A DNA stretch of 64,000 bases from Phytobacter palmae (GTDB taxonomy: Bacteria > Pseudomonadota > Gammaproteobacteria > Enterobacterales > Enterobacteriaceae): positions 60,690 to 124,689 of the forward strand of contig FONB01000014.1 in the NCBI GenBank assembly GCA_900112785.1, written 5' to 3'. This document shows, piece after piece, positions 11,299 through 21,108 of the stretch (its first letter is position 1; every line of letters begins with the position of its first letter). The translations under genes and the position numbers were made by a program. Below the pieces are notes generated by a model. That model saw only the letters and a list, made by a program, of their open reading frames with translations. It searched no databases and was not told where the DNA came from.

Positions 11299-12255
11299 TT
11301 ATGCTTTCTGGTTACGCAGTACTTGCAGACAGCGCCTGAGCTGCTCGTCCAGAGGTGCTTCAATACGAATGGTTTCGCCGGTATTGGGGTGGGTAAATTT
11401 CAACGCTGCGGCATGCAGAAACAGCCGCGTTAACCCGGTGCCTGCCAGCTGTTTATCAAACTCACGGTCACCATAGCGGTCATCAAAGGCAATCGGATGA
11501 CCCGCATATTGAGTATGGACGCGAATTTGATGCGTACGCCCGGTTACCGGGCTACAACGCACCAGTGTCGCAACCTCATAGCGCTCTTCCACCTTAAAAC
11601 GGGTTTCCGACGGTTTACCTTCCTGGTTCACGCGTACAATACGTTCACCGCTTTGGAGAATATTTTTCAGCAGAGGCGCCTGCACCACTTTAACGTGGGA
11701 CTGCCACTGACCGCGCACCAACGCCAGATAATCTTTCTGCATGCCTTTATCACGCAGTTGCTCGTGCAGCGAACGCAGCGCAGAACGCTTCTTGGCGACC
11801 AGCAACACGCCGGAAGTGTCGCGATCCAGACGGTGCACCAGTTCCAGAAAGCGCGCTTCCGGACGCAATGCGCGCAGCCCTTCAATGACGCCGAAACTTA
11901 AACCACTGCCACCGTGTACCGCGGTACCAGAGGGCTTATTCAGCACCAGGATATGATCATCTTCATACAGAATAACGTCGCTAAGCGCGGCGACTTTTTG
12001 CAGATGCGGCGAAACGGCCTCCTCTTCCCGTTCCGCAACGCGAACAGGTGGGATGCGCACTTCATCGCCAGCTTCAAGCTTATATTCCGGCTTCACGCGT
12101 TTTTTGTTCACGCGGACTTCGCCTTTACGCAAGATGCGGTAAATCATACTTTTTGGCACGCCTTTCAGTTGGGTGCGCAAAAAGTTATCGATGCGTTGCC
12201 CCGCTTCGTCATCGGCGATAGCAACAATTTTTACGGAAGGTGTCTCAGTTTTCAT
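11299..12255 (-). CDS. rluC: 23S rRNA pseudouridine synthase RluC
   Basis: A 318-residue enzyme that in E. coli makes pseudouridines 955, 2504 and 2580 of 23S rRNA. An S4-type RNA-binding domain covers about residues 20-80, and the catalytic aspartate lies in HRLDRDTSGVL. The open frame extends 14 codons further, but MKTETPSVKIVAI at 12255 is the family start. Divergent from rne across a 571-base region, as in E. coli. Confidence 0.96.
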   Translation of the reverse strand: MKTETPSVKIVAIADDEAGQRIDNFLRTQLKGVPKSMIYRILRKGEVRVNKKRVKPEYKLEAGDEVRIPPVRVAEREEEAVSPHLQKVAALSDVILYEDDHILVLNKPSGTAVHGGSGLSFGVIEGLRALRPEARFLELVHRLDRDTSGVLLVAKKRSALRSLHEQLRDKGMQKDYLALVRGQWQSHVKVVQAPLLKNILQSGERIVRVNQEGKPSETRFKVEERYEVATLVRCSPVTGRTHQIRVHTQYAGHPIAFDDRYGDREFDKQLAGTGLTRLFLHAAALKFTHPNTGETIRIEAPLDEQLRRCLQVLRNQKA

Positions 12256-12429
12256 GGGAGGCGATTCTAAATAGCGTCGATGAATAGCGCCACTCATTTT
12301 TATATGCTTATATTTACTTTTGATCCTGGTCTGCTTCGTTCTACATAGATGTTTGGCGGTTATTAAACCAATCGCCAGGCAAAAGTGAAAAAACTGTGAG
12401 TAACCGGGTGATAAAAGGTAAAAGTCAGC

Positions 12430-12826
12430 TTGCTATAACAGGGTTCGCAGGGAATAATGTTGCAGTTTTCCGCGTTGGATCTTGTTCTAACAAGCAATTG
12501 TGCGGAATGACCAGTTTTGCCTGTCCGACCATACACGCAGCAATGGCGTAAGACGTATTGGACTTTCAGGCAGTTAGCGGGCTGCGGGTTGCAGTCCTTA
12601 CCGGTAGATGGAATCTTCTCTGGAGAGTTTTTCCCAGGCTGTTCCCCTGATAATTGCGCTGTGTTTTCCACAGGAAATACAGGCAACCGACACACTGCGC
12701 CTCTTAAGCGAGCGACAACCGTGAGGTTGGCGACGTGAACAGACACGAGGCCATCGGTTCTCCCCCGGAAAGGCGTCATCATGCCCGCAGCTTAGTCGTC
12801 AATGTAAGAATAATGAGTAAGTTACG
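12430..12826 (+). promoter_or_regulatory. rne promoter and long 5' leader
   Basis: TTGCTA (12430-12435), 17 bases and AATAAT (12453-12458) make a plausible promoter with a start near 12466. That would give a leader of about 360 bases, the length known for E. coli rne, whose leader hairpins let RNase E control its own mRNA. The 571-base rluC-rne gap contains no convincing protein gene. Promoter call is moderate; presence of a conserved long leader is well supported by context. Confidence 0.6.
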
Positions 12827-15800
12827 ATGAAAAGAATGTTAATCAACGCAACTCAGCAAGAAGAGTTGCGTGTCGCCCTTGTTGATGGGCAGCGTCTGTA
12901 CGATCTGGATATTGAAAGTCCTGGACACGAGCAGAAAAAAGCAAACATCTACAAAGGCAAAATCACCCGTATTGAACCGAGCCTGGAAGCTGCATTTGTT
13001 GATTACGGCGCTGAACGTCACGGTTTCCTTCCCCTCAAAGAAATTGCCCGCGAATATTTCCCTGCCAATTACAACTCTCATGGCCGTCCGAACATCAAAG
13101 ATGTATTGCGCGAAGGTCAGGAAGTTATCGTCCAGATTGATAAAGAAGAACGCGGCAATAAAGGCGCTGCGCTGACTACCTTTATTAGCCTGGCAGGCAG
13201 CTATCTGGTACTGATGCCGAATAACCCGCGCGCGGGTGGCATTTCTCGCCGTATTGAAGGCGATGACCGTACAGAACTGAAAGAAGCGCTGGCCAGCCTC
13301 GAATTGCCGGATGGCATGGGTCTGATCGTCCGCACCGCCGGTGTCGGTAAGTCTGCCGATGCCCTGCAGTGGGATCTGAGTTTCCGTCTCAAACACTGGG
13401 AAGCGATTCAGAAAGCCGCTGAAAACCGCCCTGCTCCGTTCCTGATTCATCAGGAAAGCAACGTCATCGTTCGTGCTTTCCGTGATTATCTGCGTCAGGA
13501 TATCGGTGAAATCCTTATCGATAACCCGAAAGTACTTGAGCTGGCTCGCCAGCATATCTCGGCACTGGGTCGTCCTGATTTCAGCAGCAAAATTAAGCTC
13601 TACACCGGTGAAATTCCGCTGTTCAGCCACTACCAAATCGAATCGCAGATTGAATCCGCCTTCCAGCGTGAAGTTCGTCTGCCGTCCGGCGGTTCTATCG
13701 TTATCGACAGCACCGAAGCGTTGACCGCCATTGATATCAACTCCGCGCGAGCAACCCGCGGTGGTGATATCGAAGAAACCGCCTTTAACACTAACCTGGA
13801 AGCAGCCGACGAAATTGCACGACAGTTGCGTCTGCGTGACCTCGGCGGCCTGATCGTTATCGACTTTATCGATATGACGCCGGTACGCCATCAGCGTGCG
13901 GTGGAGAACCGTCTGCGCGAAGCCGTTCGTCAGGACCGTGCGCGTATTCAAATCAGCCATATTTCTCGCTTTGGCCTGCTGGAGATGTCCCGTCAGCGTC
14001 TGAGCCCGTCACTCGGTGAGTCCAGTCATCATGTGTGCCCGCGCTGTAGCGGGACCGGGACTATCCGTGACAACGAATCCCTGTCACTTTCTATTCTGCG
14101 TCTCATCGAAGAAGAAGCGCTGAAAGAGAATACGCAGGAAGTGCATGCCATCGTTCCGGTGCCGATTGCCTCATATCTGTTGAACGAAAAACGCGCCGCC
14201 GTAAGCGCTATTGAAACTCGTCAGGGTGGCGTACGTTGCGTGATCGTACCGAACGATCAGATGGAAACACCGCACTATTCTGTTCTGCGCGTACGTAAAG
14301 GCGAAGAGACAACCACTCTGAGCTACATGCTGCCGAAGCTGCATGAAGAAGAGATGGCGATGCCGTCAGATGAAGAGTCTGCTGAGCGGAAACGTCCTGA
14401 ACAGCCTGCACTGGCGACCTTCGTCATGCCGGATGTTCCGCCTGCACCTGCCGCCGCTCCGGAAGCGCCAGTATCGAAACCTCAACCGACTGCCAGCAAC
14501 GCGCCTGCCGTCGCAGCACCTGCTGCTCCGGGTCTTCTGAGCCGTTTCTTCTCCGCCCTGAAAAATCTGTTTGCTGGTGCTGAAACTGCCGCGCCAGCCG
14601 AAGTTAAGGAAGAGAAGAAAGAAGAGAAGCAGGAGCGCCAGCAAGATCGTCGTAAATCGCGTCAGGGCAACCGTCGCGATCGTAACGAACGTCGTGAGCC
14701 GCGCGCAGAAGGCAATGAAACGCGTGATAATCGCGATGAAAATCGTCGTAATCGCCGTGAAAAACCGCAGCAAAATGCCGAGGCGCGCGAAGCTCGCCAG
14801 CCAGTAACGGTAGCCGCGGAAGAGACGGAAAAAACGAAACAGCGCGATGAGCAGCAACCTTCCCGCCGTGAGCGTAACCGTCGTCGTAATAGTGACGAAA
14901 AACGCCAGGCACAGCAGGATGCAAAAGCGCTGAACCGTGAAGAACAGCCTGAGCAGGAAACTGAACAGGAAGAGCGCGTTCAGGTGATGCCGCGTCGTAA
15001 ACAGCGTCAGTTGAACCAAAAAATCCGTATCGATGATGCTCAGACAAGCGCAAGTGAAGAGATTGTTACAGCAGAACCGAAAACCACGGAAGCGGCTGCA
15101 CAACGTACCGATCTGGCGAAACTTGACCTGCCGGTGGTTGTTGAAAACACCGCAGAGCAGGAAGAAACCGCGGAAAACCGTGATACCGCAGGCATGCCTC
15201 GTCGTTCTCGCCGTTCGCCGCGTCATCTGCGCGTCAGTGGTCAGCGTCGTCGCCGTTACCGCGATGAGCGTTACCCGACCCAGTCCGCAATGCCGCTGGA
15301 GATTGCCTGTGCTTCTCCGGAGATGGCGTCGGGTAAAGTATGGGTTCGTTATCCGGTTGCCCGTCCTCAGGACGAGGTGCAAGAAGCGCCGACTGTTGAG
15401 CAGCAAAACACTGCCGTAGCTACCGATGTCGCACCTGCGATTGCCGAAGCTGAACAGGTTGTTTTTGCCGCACAGCAAGAACAACAGCCAGTAGTAGCTG
15501 AGGCGCAGTCACCGGGCGCAGAAGCGGTTGAAGTCACACCGCAGGCGCCGGTCATTGAACCAGAACCGGTTGTGGTTGAAACCACGCATCCGGAAGTGAT
15601 CGAAGCGCCGGTTGAGGCGCAGCCGGAACTGATTGCAGAACAAGACCGCCCGGTTGCAGAAGAGGTGGCACAAGCCGCTGAACCTGCGGTCGTTACGCCA
15701 GTTGTCGAAGAAGCAGAACCTGTCGCAGAGCAACCACAAGCGCCTGCCGCTGCCGTGGAAAAACAGCCAGAAGCTACTCCGGTAGCACCGGTTGTTGCAT

Positions 15801-16039
15801 CCGCAGCTCCGGTAACTGCAGCGACTGAGCACGCAGCAGTACCTGCTGCAGCCAGCGAGAACAACCATGCTACTGCGCCGATGACTAAAGCACCTGCACC
15901 TGCATATGTGCCGGAAGCGCCGCGCCACAGTGACTGGGTCCGCCCACAATTCAACTTTGACGGTAAAGGGTCAGCAGGCGGTCACAGCGCCACGCATACG
16001 GCAACCGCTCCGGCTACGCGCCCGAACGTCACAGAATAA
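12827..16039 (+). CDS. rne: ribonuclease E
   Basis: A 1070-residue endoribonuclease and scaffold of the RNA degradosome, acting at the inner membrane in mRNA decay and rRNA/tRNA processing. The S1 domain covers about residues 37-120; catalytic Asp303 (IDINSAR) and Asp346 (VIDFIDM) are in place; the zinc-link CPRCSGTG is at about 404-411. The amphipathic membrane-binding helix ([13 protein letters not shown]) lies near 568-580, then arginine-rich RNA-binding segments and an Ala/Pro/Glu-rich C-terminal half. Length matches E. coli (1061) with small C-terminal differences. Confidence 0.97.
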   Translation: MKRMLINATQQEELRVALVDGQRLYDLDIESPGHEQKKANIYKGKITRIEPSLEAAFVDYGAERHGFLPLKEIAREYFPANYNSHGRPNIKDVLREGQEVIVQIDKEERGNKGAALTTFISLAGSYLVLMPNNPRAGGISRRIEGDDRTELKEALASLELPDGMGLIVRTAGVGKSADALQWDLSFRLKHWEAIQKAAENRPAPFLIHQESNVIVRAFRDYLRQDIGEILIDNPKVLELARQHISALGRPDFSSKIKLYTGEIPLFSHYQIESQIESAFQREVRLPSGGSIVIDSTEALTAIDINSARATRGGDIEETAFNTNLEAADEIARQLRLRDLGGLIVIDFIDMTPVRHQRAVENRLREAVRQDRARIQISHISRFGLLEMSRQRLSPSLGESSHHVCPRCSGTGTIRDNESLSLSILRLIEEEALKENTQEVHAIVPVPIASYLLNEKRAAVSAIETRQGGVRCVIVPNDQMETPHYSVLRVRKGEETTTLSYMLPKLHEEEMAMPSDEESAERKRPEQPALATFVMPDVPPAPAAAPEAPVSKPQPTASNAPAVAAPAAPGLLSRFFSALKNLFAGAETAAPAEVKEEKKEEKQERQQDRRKSRQGNRRDRNERREPRAEGNETRDNRDENRRNRREKPQQNAEAREARQPVTVAAEETEKTKQRDEQQPSRRERNRRRNSDEKRQAQQDAKALNREEQPEQETEQEERVQVMPRRKQRQLNQKIRIDDAQTSASEEIVTAEPKTTEAAAQRTDLAKLDLPVVVENTAEQEETAENRDTAGMPRRSRRSPRHLRVSGQRRRRYRDERYPTQSAMPLEIACASPEMASGKVWVRYPVARPQDEVQEAPTVEQQNTAVATDVAPAIAEAEQVVFAAQQEQQPVVAEAQSPGAEAVEVTPQAPVIEPEPVVVETTHPEVIEAPVEAQPELIAEQDRPVAEEVAQAAEPAVVTPVVEEAEPVAEQPQAPAAAVEKQPEATPVAPVVASAAPVTAATEHAAVPAAASENNHATAPMTKAPAPAYVPEAPRHSDWVRPQFNFDGKGSAGGHSATHTATAPATRPNVTE

Positions 16040-16052
16040 GCACTACGCTGTT

Positions 16053-16081
16053 AAAAAGCCGACCTCCGGGTCGGCTTTTTT
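16053..16081. terminator. bidirectional terminator between rne and LysR gene
   Basis: AAAAAGCCGACC, loop TCCG, GGTCGGCTTTTTT: twelve-pair stem flanked by A and T runs, so it can work in both directions. It ends transcripts of rne and of the convergent LysR gene, whose stop codon touches it. Confidence 0.88.
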
Positions 16082-17018
16082 ATGCTTTCAACGCAGGCTG
16101 CCGCATTCCACTCAGGCCTGGCATCACTTCGCGCATCAACTGGAGAAACATCCGCAAACGCGCCGGATAATAACGCGCCCACGGATAGACCAGATGCACG
16201 GGTAACGGCGGAATCTGCCATTCAGGCAGTAAAACTACCAGTCTGCCTTGCTCGATATCCTGTTGTACCGTCCAGCTTGAGACAATAGCGACACCCAGTC
16301 CCGTCAACGCCGTATTGCGAGTCACATATAAACTGTCGGTATAGAGTCTGGGGGCGATGATGACTTGCTCTGTTTCACCGCTCAGCGCGTTTGTGAGAGT
16401 TACGTTATGCTGATAGAAGGTACTTAACGCAATCCACGGTAACGCAGCGAGATCCTGCGGCGTGCGAATCTCCGCAAAGCGGGCCAGCAGCGTCGGCGAT
16501 GCGACGATGCAGCGCGGAACTTCGGCAAGCAGGACCGAAACTGTCGCCGGGTCCACCTCAGCCCCGACACGAATCGCGCAATCAATGTTGTCACTGAGAA
16601 AATTAACTATTTTGTCGTTCAGCATCCATTGCACCGAAAGCTGAGGATAGCGCTCAAGAAAATGTGTCAGCGGGGCAAGAAGCTGCTCCTGGCCGAAAGC
16701 ATGAGGCGCCCGTACACGAAGCATCCCGACGGGCTCATCTTCTGTCTGGCTCAGCTCATCTTCCAGTGCAAGCCAGGAATCGATGACGCGTCTGGCATGC
16801 TGATAGCAGCGCTCGCCATCGTCGGTAAGTTTCATCGCATGGGTGGTGCGAAGAACCAGCTTGACCCCGAGCATGGTTTCCAGCGATTGCAGGCGTCGAC
16901 TTACCGTGGCCTGGGTGGTATTGAGCTGGCGCGCCGCGGCTGATAACGACCCCGCCTCGACAATGCGCACCAGCGTACGCATCAAATCAACGCGATCTAT
17001 ACGTTCTGTACGCTGCAT
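16080..17018 (-). CDS. LysR-family transcriptional regulator
   Basis: A 312-residue protein with an N-terminal winged helix-turn-helix (about residues 9-68, with AGSLSAAARQLNTTQATVSR) and a C-terminal substrate-binding domain, typical of LysR regulators of the short CrgA-like type. It is divergent from an MFS gene with a 118-base gap holding a palindromic T-N11-A operator, so it very probably regulates that transporter and itself. Not part of the E. coli K-12 rne-flgL interval as I recall it. The inducer cannot be read from sequence. Confidence 0.93.
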   Translation of the reverse strand: MQRTERIDRVDLMRTLVRIVEAGSLSAAARQLNTTQATVSRRLQSLETMLGVKLVLRTTHAMKLTDDGERCYQHARRVIDSWLALEDELSQTEDEPVGMLRVRAPHAFGQEQLLAPLTHFLERYPQLSVQWMLNDKIVNFLSDNIDCAIRVGAEVDPATVSVLLAEVPRCIVASPTLLARFAEIRTPQDLAALPWIALSTFYQHNVTLTNALSGETEQVIIAPRLYTDSLYVTRNTALTGLGVAIVSSWTVQQDIEQGRLVVLLPEWQIPPLPVHLVYPWARYYPARLRMFLQLMREVMPGLSGMRQPALKA

Positions 17019-17030
17019 TTAAATTCTCAT

Positions 17031-17047
17031 TATACGTTTCACGTATA
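17031..17047. promoter_or_regulatory. palindromic LysR-type operator
   Basis: TATACGT, spacer TTC, ACGTATA is a perfect 7-3-7 inverted repeat. It contains a T-N11-A core (17033-17045), the hallmark of LysR sites, and lies 13 bases from the LysR start in the divergent region. Confidence 0.7.
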
Positions 17048-17136
17048 ACCGTTTTACCACTCCACTGGCTACCGCGTCACGCTGGATTCGTCAAAAATAC
17101 ATTCACACCAACTATGAATATGTTTGAGGAAAAGTT

Positions 17137-18351
17137 ATGAACCGTCATTCTCAATCGATAAATCCGGCGCAGTGGATTATCTTTGCGCTGGCGCTGGGGG
17201 CGGGTTTTAGCGTCGCGGCGATTTATTATGCACAACCCTTATTACCGCTGATGGGCAGCGACCTGCATTTAACCGTTAACGGAATGGGACTGGTTCCAAC
17301 GCTAACCCAGGCAGGCTACGCGCTGGGCATCCTCTTTTTATTACCGCTGGGTGACCGTTACGATCGTCGCCATCTTATTCTTGCCAAAAGCGCTGCGCTG
17401 GCCTTACTGCTACTGGCCTGTAGCCTGATGACACAGTTACCTGGATTATTGTTGATCAGTCTCTTGATAGGGATGGCGGCAACCATGGCGCAGGATATCG
17501 TTCCCGCCGCCGCCATCCTTGCGCCTGAGGGTAAGCAGGGGAAAACCGTCGGTACCGTGATGACTGGCTTACTGTTGGGTATTTTACTTTCCCGTACCGT
17601 GAGCGGTGTTGTCGGCGCGGCATTTGGCTGGCGCATTATGTTCCAGCTTGCAGCTGTCAGCATTGCTTTTATTGCTGTTCTGATGTGGTTTGTATTGCCG
17701 CGTTTCGCCGCCCATTCAACGCTGAGTTATCCAGCGTTACTGAAAACGATGGCGCACCTTTGGCAACGTTACCCTGCCCTACGCCGTGCTGCGTTTGCGC
17801 AGGGCTTTTTATCCATCGCGTTTAGCGCTTTCTGGTCAACGCTCGCTGTTATGTTGCTGGAAAAATATCATCTCGGAAGCGCAGTCGCAGGTATGTTTGG
17901 TATTGCAGGCGCAGCAGGCGCACTGGCGGCGCCATTGGCCGGGGGGCTGGCTGATAAAGTCGGTGCCGAAAAAGTGACCCAACTGGGTGCGGCGCTGGTC
18001 ACCCTCTCCTTTGCGCTGATGTTCGCGCTGCCGGTATTGCCACCTCATGGCCAACTGGCGCTGATAGCGCTGTCAGCGGTTGGTTTTGATCTTGGCTTAC
18101 AATCCAGTCTCGTCGCACACCAGAATCTGGTGTATGGCCTGGAGCCAAAGGCACGTGGTCGCCTCAATGCGCTGCTCTTTACCGTCGTGTTCGTTGGGAT
18201 GGCGCTCGGTTCTGCGCTGGGTAGTAAGGTCTACACTATCGCCGCCTGGCCTGGCGTGGTGGCGCTGGCAACGTTGACCGGCGCAGTCGCCCTGGCAATC
18301 CGCTTAGTCGATAACCGTCGTGTTGCCGCAGAGTCGCGAAATATCGGATAA
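17137..18351 (+). CDS. MFS transporter, YgaY-like DHA1 type
   Basis: A 404-residue inner-membrane protein with about twelve membrane segments. The loop 2-3 signature LGDRYDRRHLI and an antiporter-type segment near residues 145-160 place it in the drug:H+ antiporter-1 group, with recollected similarity to E. coli YgaY. ATG at 17137 follows GAGGAAAAG. The divergent LysR gene suggests that the substrate also acts as inducer. Its stop overlaps the A run of the flgL terminator. Substrate unknown. Confidence 0.88.
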   Translation: MNRHSQSINPAQWIIFALALGAGFSVAAIYYAQPLLPLMGSDLHLTVNGMGLVPTLTQAGYALGILFLLPLGDRYDRRHLILAKSAALALLLLACSLMTQLPGLLLISLLIGMAATMAQDIVPAAAILAPEGKQGKTVGTVMTGLLLGILLSRTVSGVVGAAFGWRIMFQLAAVSIAFIAVLMWFVLPRFAAHSTLSYPALLKTMAHLWQRYPALRRAAFAQGFLSIAFSAFWSTLAVMLLEKYHLGSAVAGMFGIAGAAGALAAPLAGGLADKVGAEKVTQLGAALVTLSFALMFALPVLPPHGQLALIALSAVGFDLGLQSSLVAHQNLVYGLEPKARGRLNALLFTVVFVGMALGSALGSKVYTIAAWPGVVALATLTGAVALAIRLVDNRRVAAESRNIG

Positions 18352-18384
18352 AAAAAAGGCCCGCACCGGATACCGGTGCAGGCA
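18350..18384 (-). terminator. terminator of flgKL
   Basis: On the minus strand GCCTGCACCGG, loop TAT, CCGGTGCGGGC is followed by a run of eight Ts. It ends transcription from flgK and flgL; on the plus strand the MFS gene stops at its edge. Confidence 0.85.
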
Positions 18385-18427
18385 CACAGAACATGTTCCA
18401 GTTTCCAGACATGTTCTAAAGCGAAGA

Positions 18428-19378
18428 TTACTTATTGAGCTGGAACAGCGACATGCCTTGCATGTCGCTAAATGTTTTATAGGATGCCTGCAATGCCGTC
18501 TGCTGCATGGTGTAAGACGAGATTACCGAGTTCCAGTCTACGTCAACAAGATCGCTCATCTGCGTTTTCAGCGAAAGCGAACGGTCATCTCCCAACTCAT
18601 CAAGATTGGTCAGCTCCTGTAACTGTGTACCCAACTGCGCACGAACGGTTGAAACGTTGTTCAGTGAGTTGGTCAGGCCACGGTTGGCTTTATCCAGTGC
18701 TGCCTGTGAAACAGCCTGTGCTGCCTCGTCTCCCGAAACCGGGACTTTCAACGCCGCAATCGCGTCATCTAACATACTGAACACGTTGGTTTGCGAAGTC
18801 CCACCATTAGGCTCGGGGATCGCGTTGCTGGTAATGCTATTGAACACCTGGTCACCCGTATGGGCGATCACCATGCTACGGGACGCATCCACCTGCTGAG
18901 TGATAGCCACGCTGCCGCCATTATAAGCACCGGCTGAATTAAACGGCGGGGTGTCGGTTTTATAACCACCAAAAATATAGCGACCATTACCATCAGTGCT
19001 GTTTGCCAGGTTAAGCAATTGATCGCGAATACCTTGTAGCTCCGTTGCCATAGACGCACGGTCATCGTCGCTCAATGTGCCATTCGCTGCCGCAACCAGG
19101 GAGGTATGCGCCGACGTCACCGCAGTAGTCACCTGTGACAGCACGTTTTCTTCCAGCGAAACTTTCTGGGTAGCGAAAGTACGCGCGGTTTTATACTGTT
19201 CGTTCTGCTGCTGCGCCTGCGAAACCACTACAGCCTGGGAGGCGGCAATCGGATCGTCTGAGGGCTTGTTCACGCGCTGGCCTGTCGACATTTGCAGGCC
19301 ATAATCCATCCACTTAGTCTGTGAATTAGTGATCCCGCGCATGTTTTGGTCATACATCATCTGAGTACTAATACGCAT
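18428..19378 (-). CDS. flgL: flagellar hook-filament junction protein 3
   Basis: A 316-residue protein (E. coli 317) with flagellin-like N- and C-terminal coiled ends, starting MRISTQMMYDQNM and ending FSDMQGMSLFQLNK. FlgL links FlgK to the flagellin filament outside the cell. It is 14 bases downstream of flgK and shares its sigma-28 promoter. The two MFS/LysR genes lie directly beyond its terminator. Confidence 0.96.
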   Translation of the reverse strand: MRISTQMMYDQNMRGITNSQTKWMDYGLQMSTGQRVNKPSDDPIAASQAVVVSQAQQQNEQYKTARTFATQKVSLEENVLSQVTTAVTSAHTSLVAAANGTLSDDDRASMATELQGIRDQLLNLANSTDGNGRYIFGGYKTDTPPFNSAGAYNGGSVAITQQVDASRSMVIAHTGDQVFNSITSNAIPEPNGGTSQTNVFSMLDDAIAALKVPVSGDEAAQAVSQAALDKANRGLTNSLNNVSTVRAQLGTQLQELTNLDELGDDRSLSLKTQMSDLVDVDWNSVISSYTMQQTALQASYKTFSDMQGMSLFQLNK

Positions 19379-19392
19379 CTCTTACCCCTTAC

Positions 19393-21033
19393 TTAGCGTA
19401 CGTTCAGTATCGCATCGAACAGCGTGTTTGCCGTCTGCAACACCTGCGCATTTGCGAGATAATATTGCTGGTAACGCTGCAAGTTACCGTACTCTTCGTC
19501 AAGGTTGACGCCAGAAATCGATTGCTGCTGATCAGAAAGCTGCGTAACCACATTCGCCTGCGTAGTACTGCTGGTTTTCAGCGTTGACGTTGTCGTACCG
19601 ACATAGCTGATCATTGACGCGTAGGCATCGTTAAAGCTTTTTGTATTGCCGATGACTTTGCTGTTTTGCAGATTTAACAGCGCCTGGCCATTGGTGTTAT
19701 CGCTTTTACCTGATGTCGCACTGGCCGCCATGGCAATTTTCGACTCATCGGTGATGGCAACGCTCATATTGGTAATCGCGTTCACGACCGGTTTCACCGT
19801 AAAACTGTCGTTTTTATTCGCTGTACCGGAAACGTTGACAGTCAGACCGTCAAAACTGAGATTGCCGCTGGCATCAGGTGCAACGGCAAACGCCGTGTTA
19901 TCCGCCAGTCGGGTCACATTCCAGCCCGTATCCGTTTTAATCAGTTTATAATCCGTCGCCTGCACTTTAGTGCGGTCACTGATGGTTGCTGTCAGTGCGC
20001 CAGTACCGGTGTTCTTTGCATTGCTCAGAGTGGACGGCGTGCCAATCGTGAAGAAGTCAGTACCCTGATCACCCTCGACATCATAGCCTTGTTTATGCTG
20101 CGCATTGAAGGCATCGGCGAAAGCATAAGCCAGTTGACCCAGGGTGTTGCGTGTCTTATCCAGATCCTGAGAGCGGAAGGTCAGCACGCCCCCCAGTGAG
20201 CCGGTAGTCAGCAGTTTTTCCGGAATTTCAATATTCCCTGCTGTTGGATCAACATAGGCAACTGTCGTACGGGCCGGATCATCACTGGAAGCCACCGCGG
20301 CCAGCTGACGGGCAGTACTGCCCTGAACCAGGGTGTAGCCATTCGCCATTGTGATGTTGTAAGTGCTGTTGTCCTGGATACTGACTTCAACACCCACAAT
20401 GCCGTTCAGCTCACTCACCAGTTGGTCGCGCTGATCCAGCAGGTCGTTCGGCGATGCGCCACCGCCTACTGCCGTCAGACGTGAAATTTGGTCGTTCAGA
20501 TTAGCGATTTGGGTGGTGTAGTTATTAATCTGGTCGACGCTTGATGAGATCGAGGTATTGACCTGTTTGTCCTGATCGCGCAGGTACTGATCAGCCACTT
20601 TAAATTGGTTAACCAGACCGTCGGCTTTACCCAGTACGCTCTGACGGGATGATGAATCCTCGGCGTTACTGACCAGCGTCTGAACGCTGGAGAAGAAACC
20701 TTGCAGTGCAGTAGCCAGTGTATTGGTTGAACCCGACAGCATGTTGTCAATTTTTGACATCTGGTTATAACGGGTCGTCAGGCTGCTGCTCTGAGTATTC
20801 GCTGCGCGTAACTGGTTGGTGATAAAAGAGTCATATTCACGCTGTACGCCAGAGACTAACGCGCCGTTGCCAATCCACCCACCAGCACCCAGGGTGCTAT
20901 TCGCCGCATTCAGGACTGTTGTCTGGCGGGTATAGCCCGTCACGTTATAACTTGAAATGTTATTACTGGTGGTATTAAGCGCCGCCTGGGCTGCGCTGAG
21001 CCCACTCATTGCGGTATTAATCAAGTTGGCCAT
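19393..21033 (-). CDS. flgK: flagellar hook-filament junction protein 1
   Basis: A 546-residue exported axial protein. The N-terminal MANLINTAMSGLSAAQAALN and NNISSYNVTGYTRQ rod/hook motif, and the C-terminal GVNLDEEYGNL with the QYYLANAQVLQTANTLFD helix, are diagnostic. The variable middle region (about 320-440) differs from E. coli, as expected for its exposed domain. FlgN, encoded at 29535-29957, is its export chaperone. Confidence 0.97.
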   Translation of the reverse strand: MANLINTAMSGLSAAQAALNTTSNNISSYNVTGYTRQTTVLNAANSTLGAGGWIGNGALVSGVQREYDSFITNQLRAANTQSSSLTTRYNQMSKIDNMLSGSTNTLATALQGFFSSVQTLVSNAEDSSSRQSVLGKADGLVNQFKVADQYLRDQDKQVNTSISSSVDQINNYTTQIANLNDQISRLTAVGGGASPNDLLDQRDQLVSELNGIVGVEVSIQDNSTYNITMANGYTLVQGSTARQLAAVASSDDPARTTVAYVDPTAGNIEIPEKLLTTGSLGGVLTFRSQDLDKTRNTLGQLAYAFADAFNAQHKQGYDVEGDQGTDFFTIGTPSTLSNAKNTGTGALTATISDRTKVQATDYKLIKTDTGWNVTRLADNTAFAVAPDASGNLSFDGLTVNVSGTANKNDSFTVKPVVNAITNMSVAITDESKIAMAASATSGKSDNTNGQALLNLQNSKVIGNTKSFNDAYASMISYVGTTTSTLKTSSTTQANVVTQLSDQQQSISGVNLDEEYGNLQRYQQYYLANAQVLQTANTLFDAILNVR

Positions 21034-21075
21034 TGAGGTTCCTTATAAACTTTGAGACATAAGTCCTGCTAACGA

Positions 21076-21102
21076 TTATCGGCAACCTGGAGCTGAACTT
21101 GA
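21076..21102 (-). promoter_or_regulatory. sigma-28 (FliA) promoter of flgKL
   Basis: On the minus strand TCAAGTTC (21095-21102), 11 bases, GCCGATAA (21076-21083) fits the class 3 flagellar promoter, with a perfect -10. It lies in the flgJ-flgK gap. Confidence 0.85.
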
Positions 21103-21108
21103 GTCGTT

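Noticed and set aside
12363..12782. 139-codon minus-strand frame in the rne leader, similar to the E. coli yceQ entry
   Set aside because: It lies wholly in the leader and promoter region of rne, whose RNA is conserved for regulation. Its conservation is explained by that, and no ribosome site or protein features support it.
12839..13960. 373-codon frame antisense to rne
   Set aside because: It is the mirror of a strongly conserved coding sequence with biased codons; no start signal and no protein family.
14366..15484. 372-codon frame antisense to the rne C-terminal half
   Set aside because: Low-complexity antisense frame produced by the Glu/Arg/Ala-rich sense codons.
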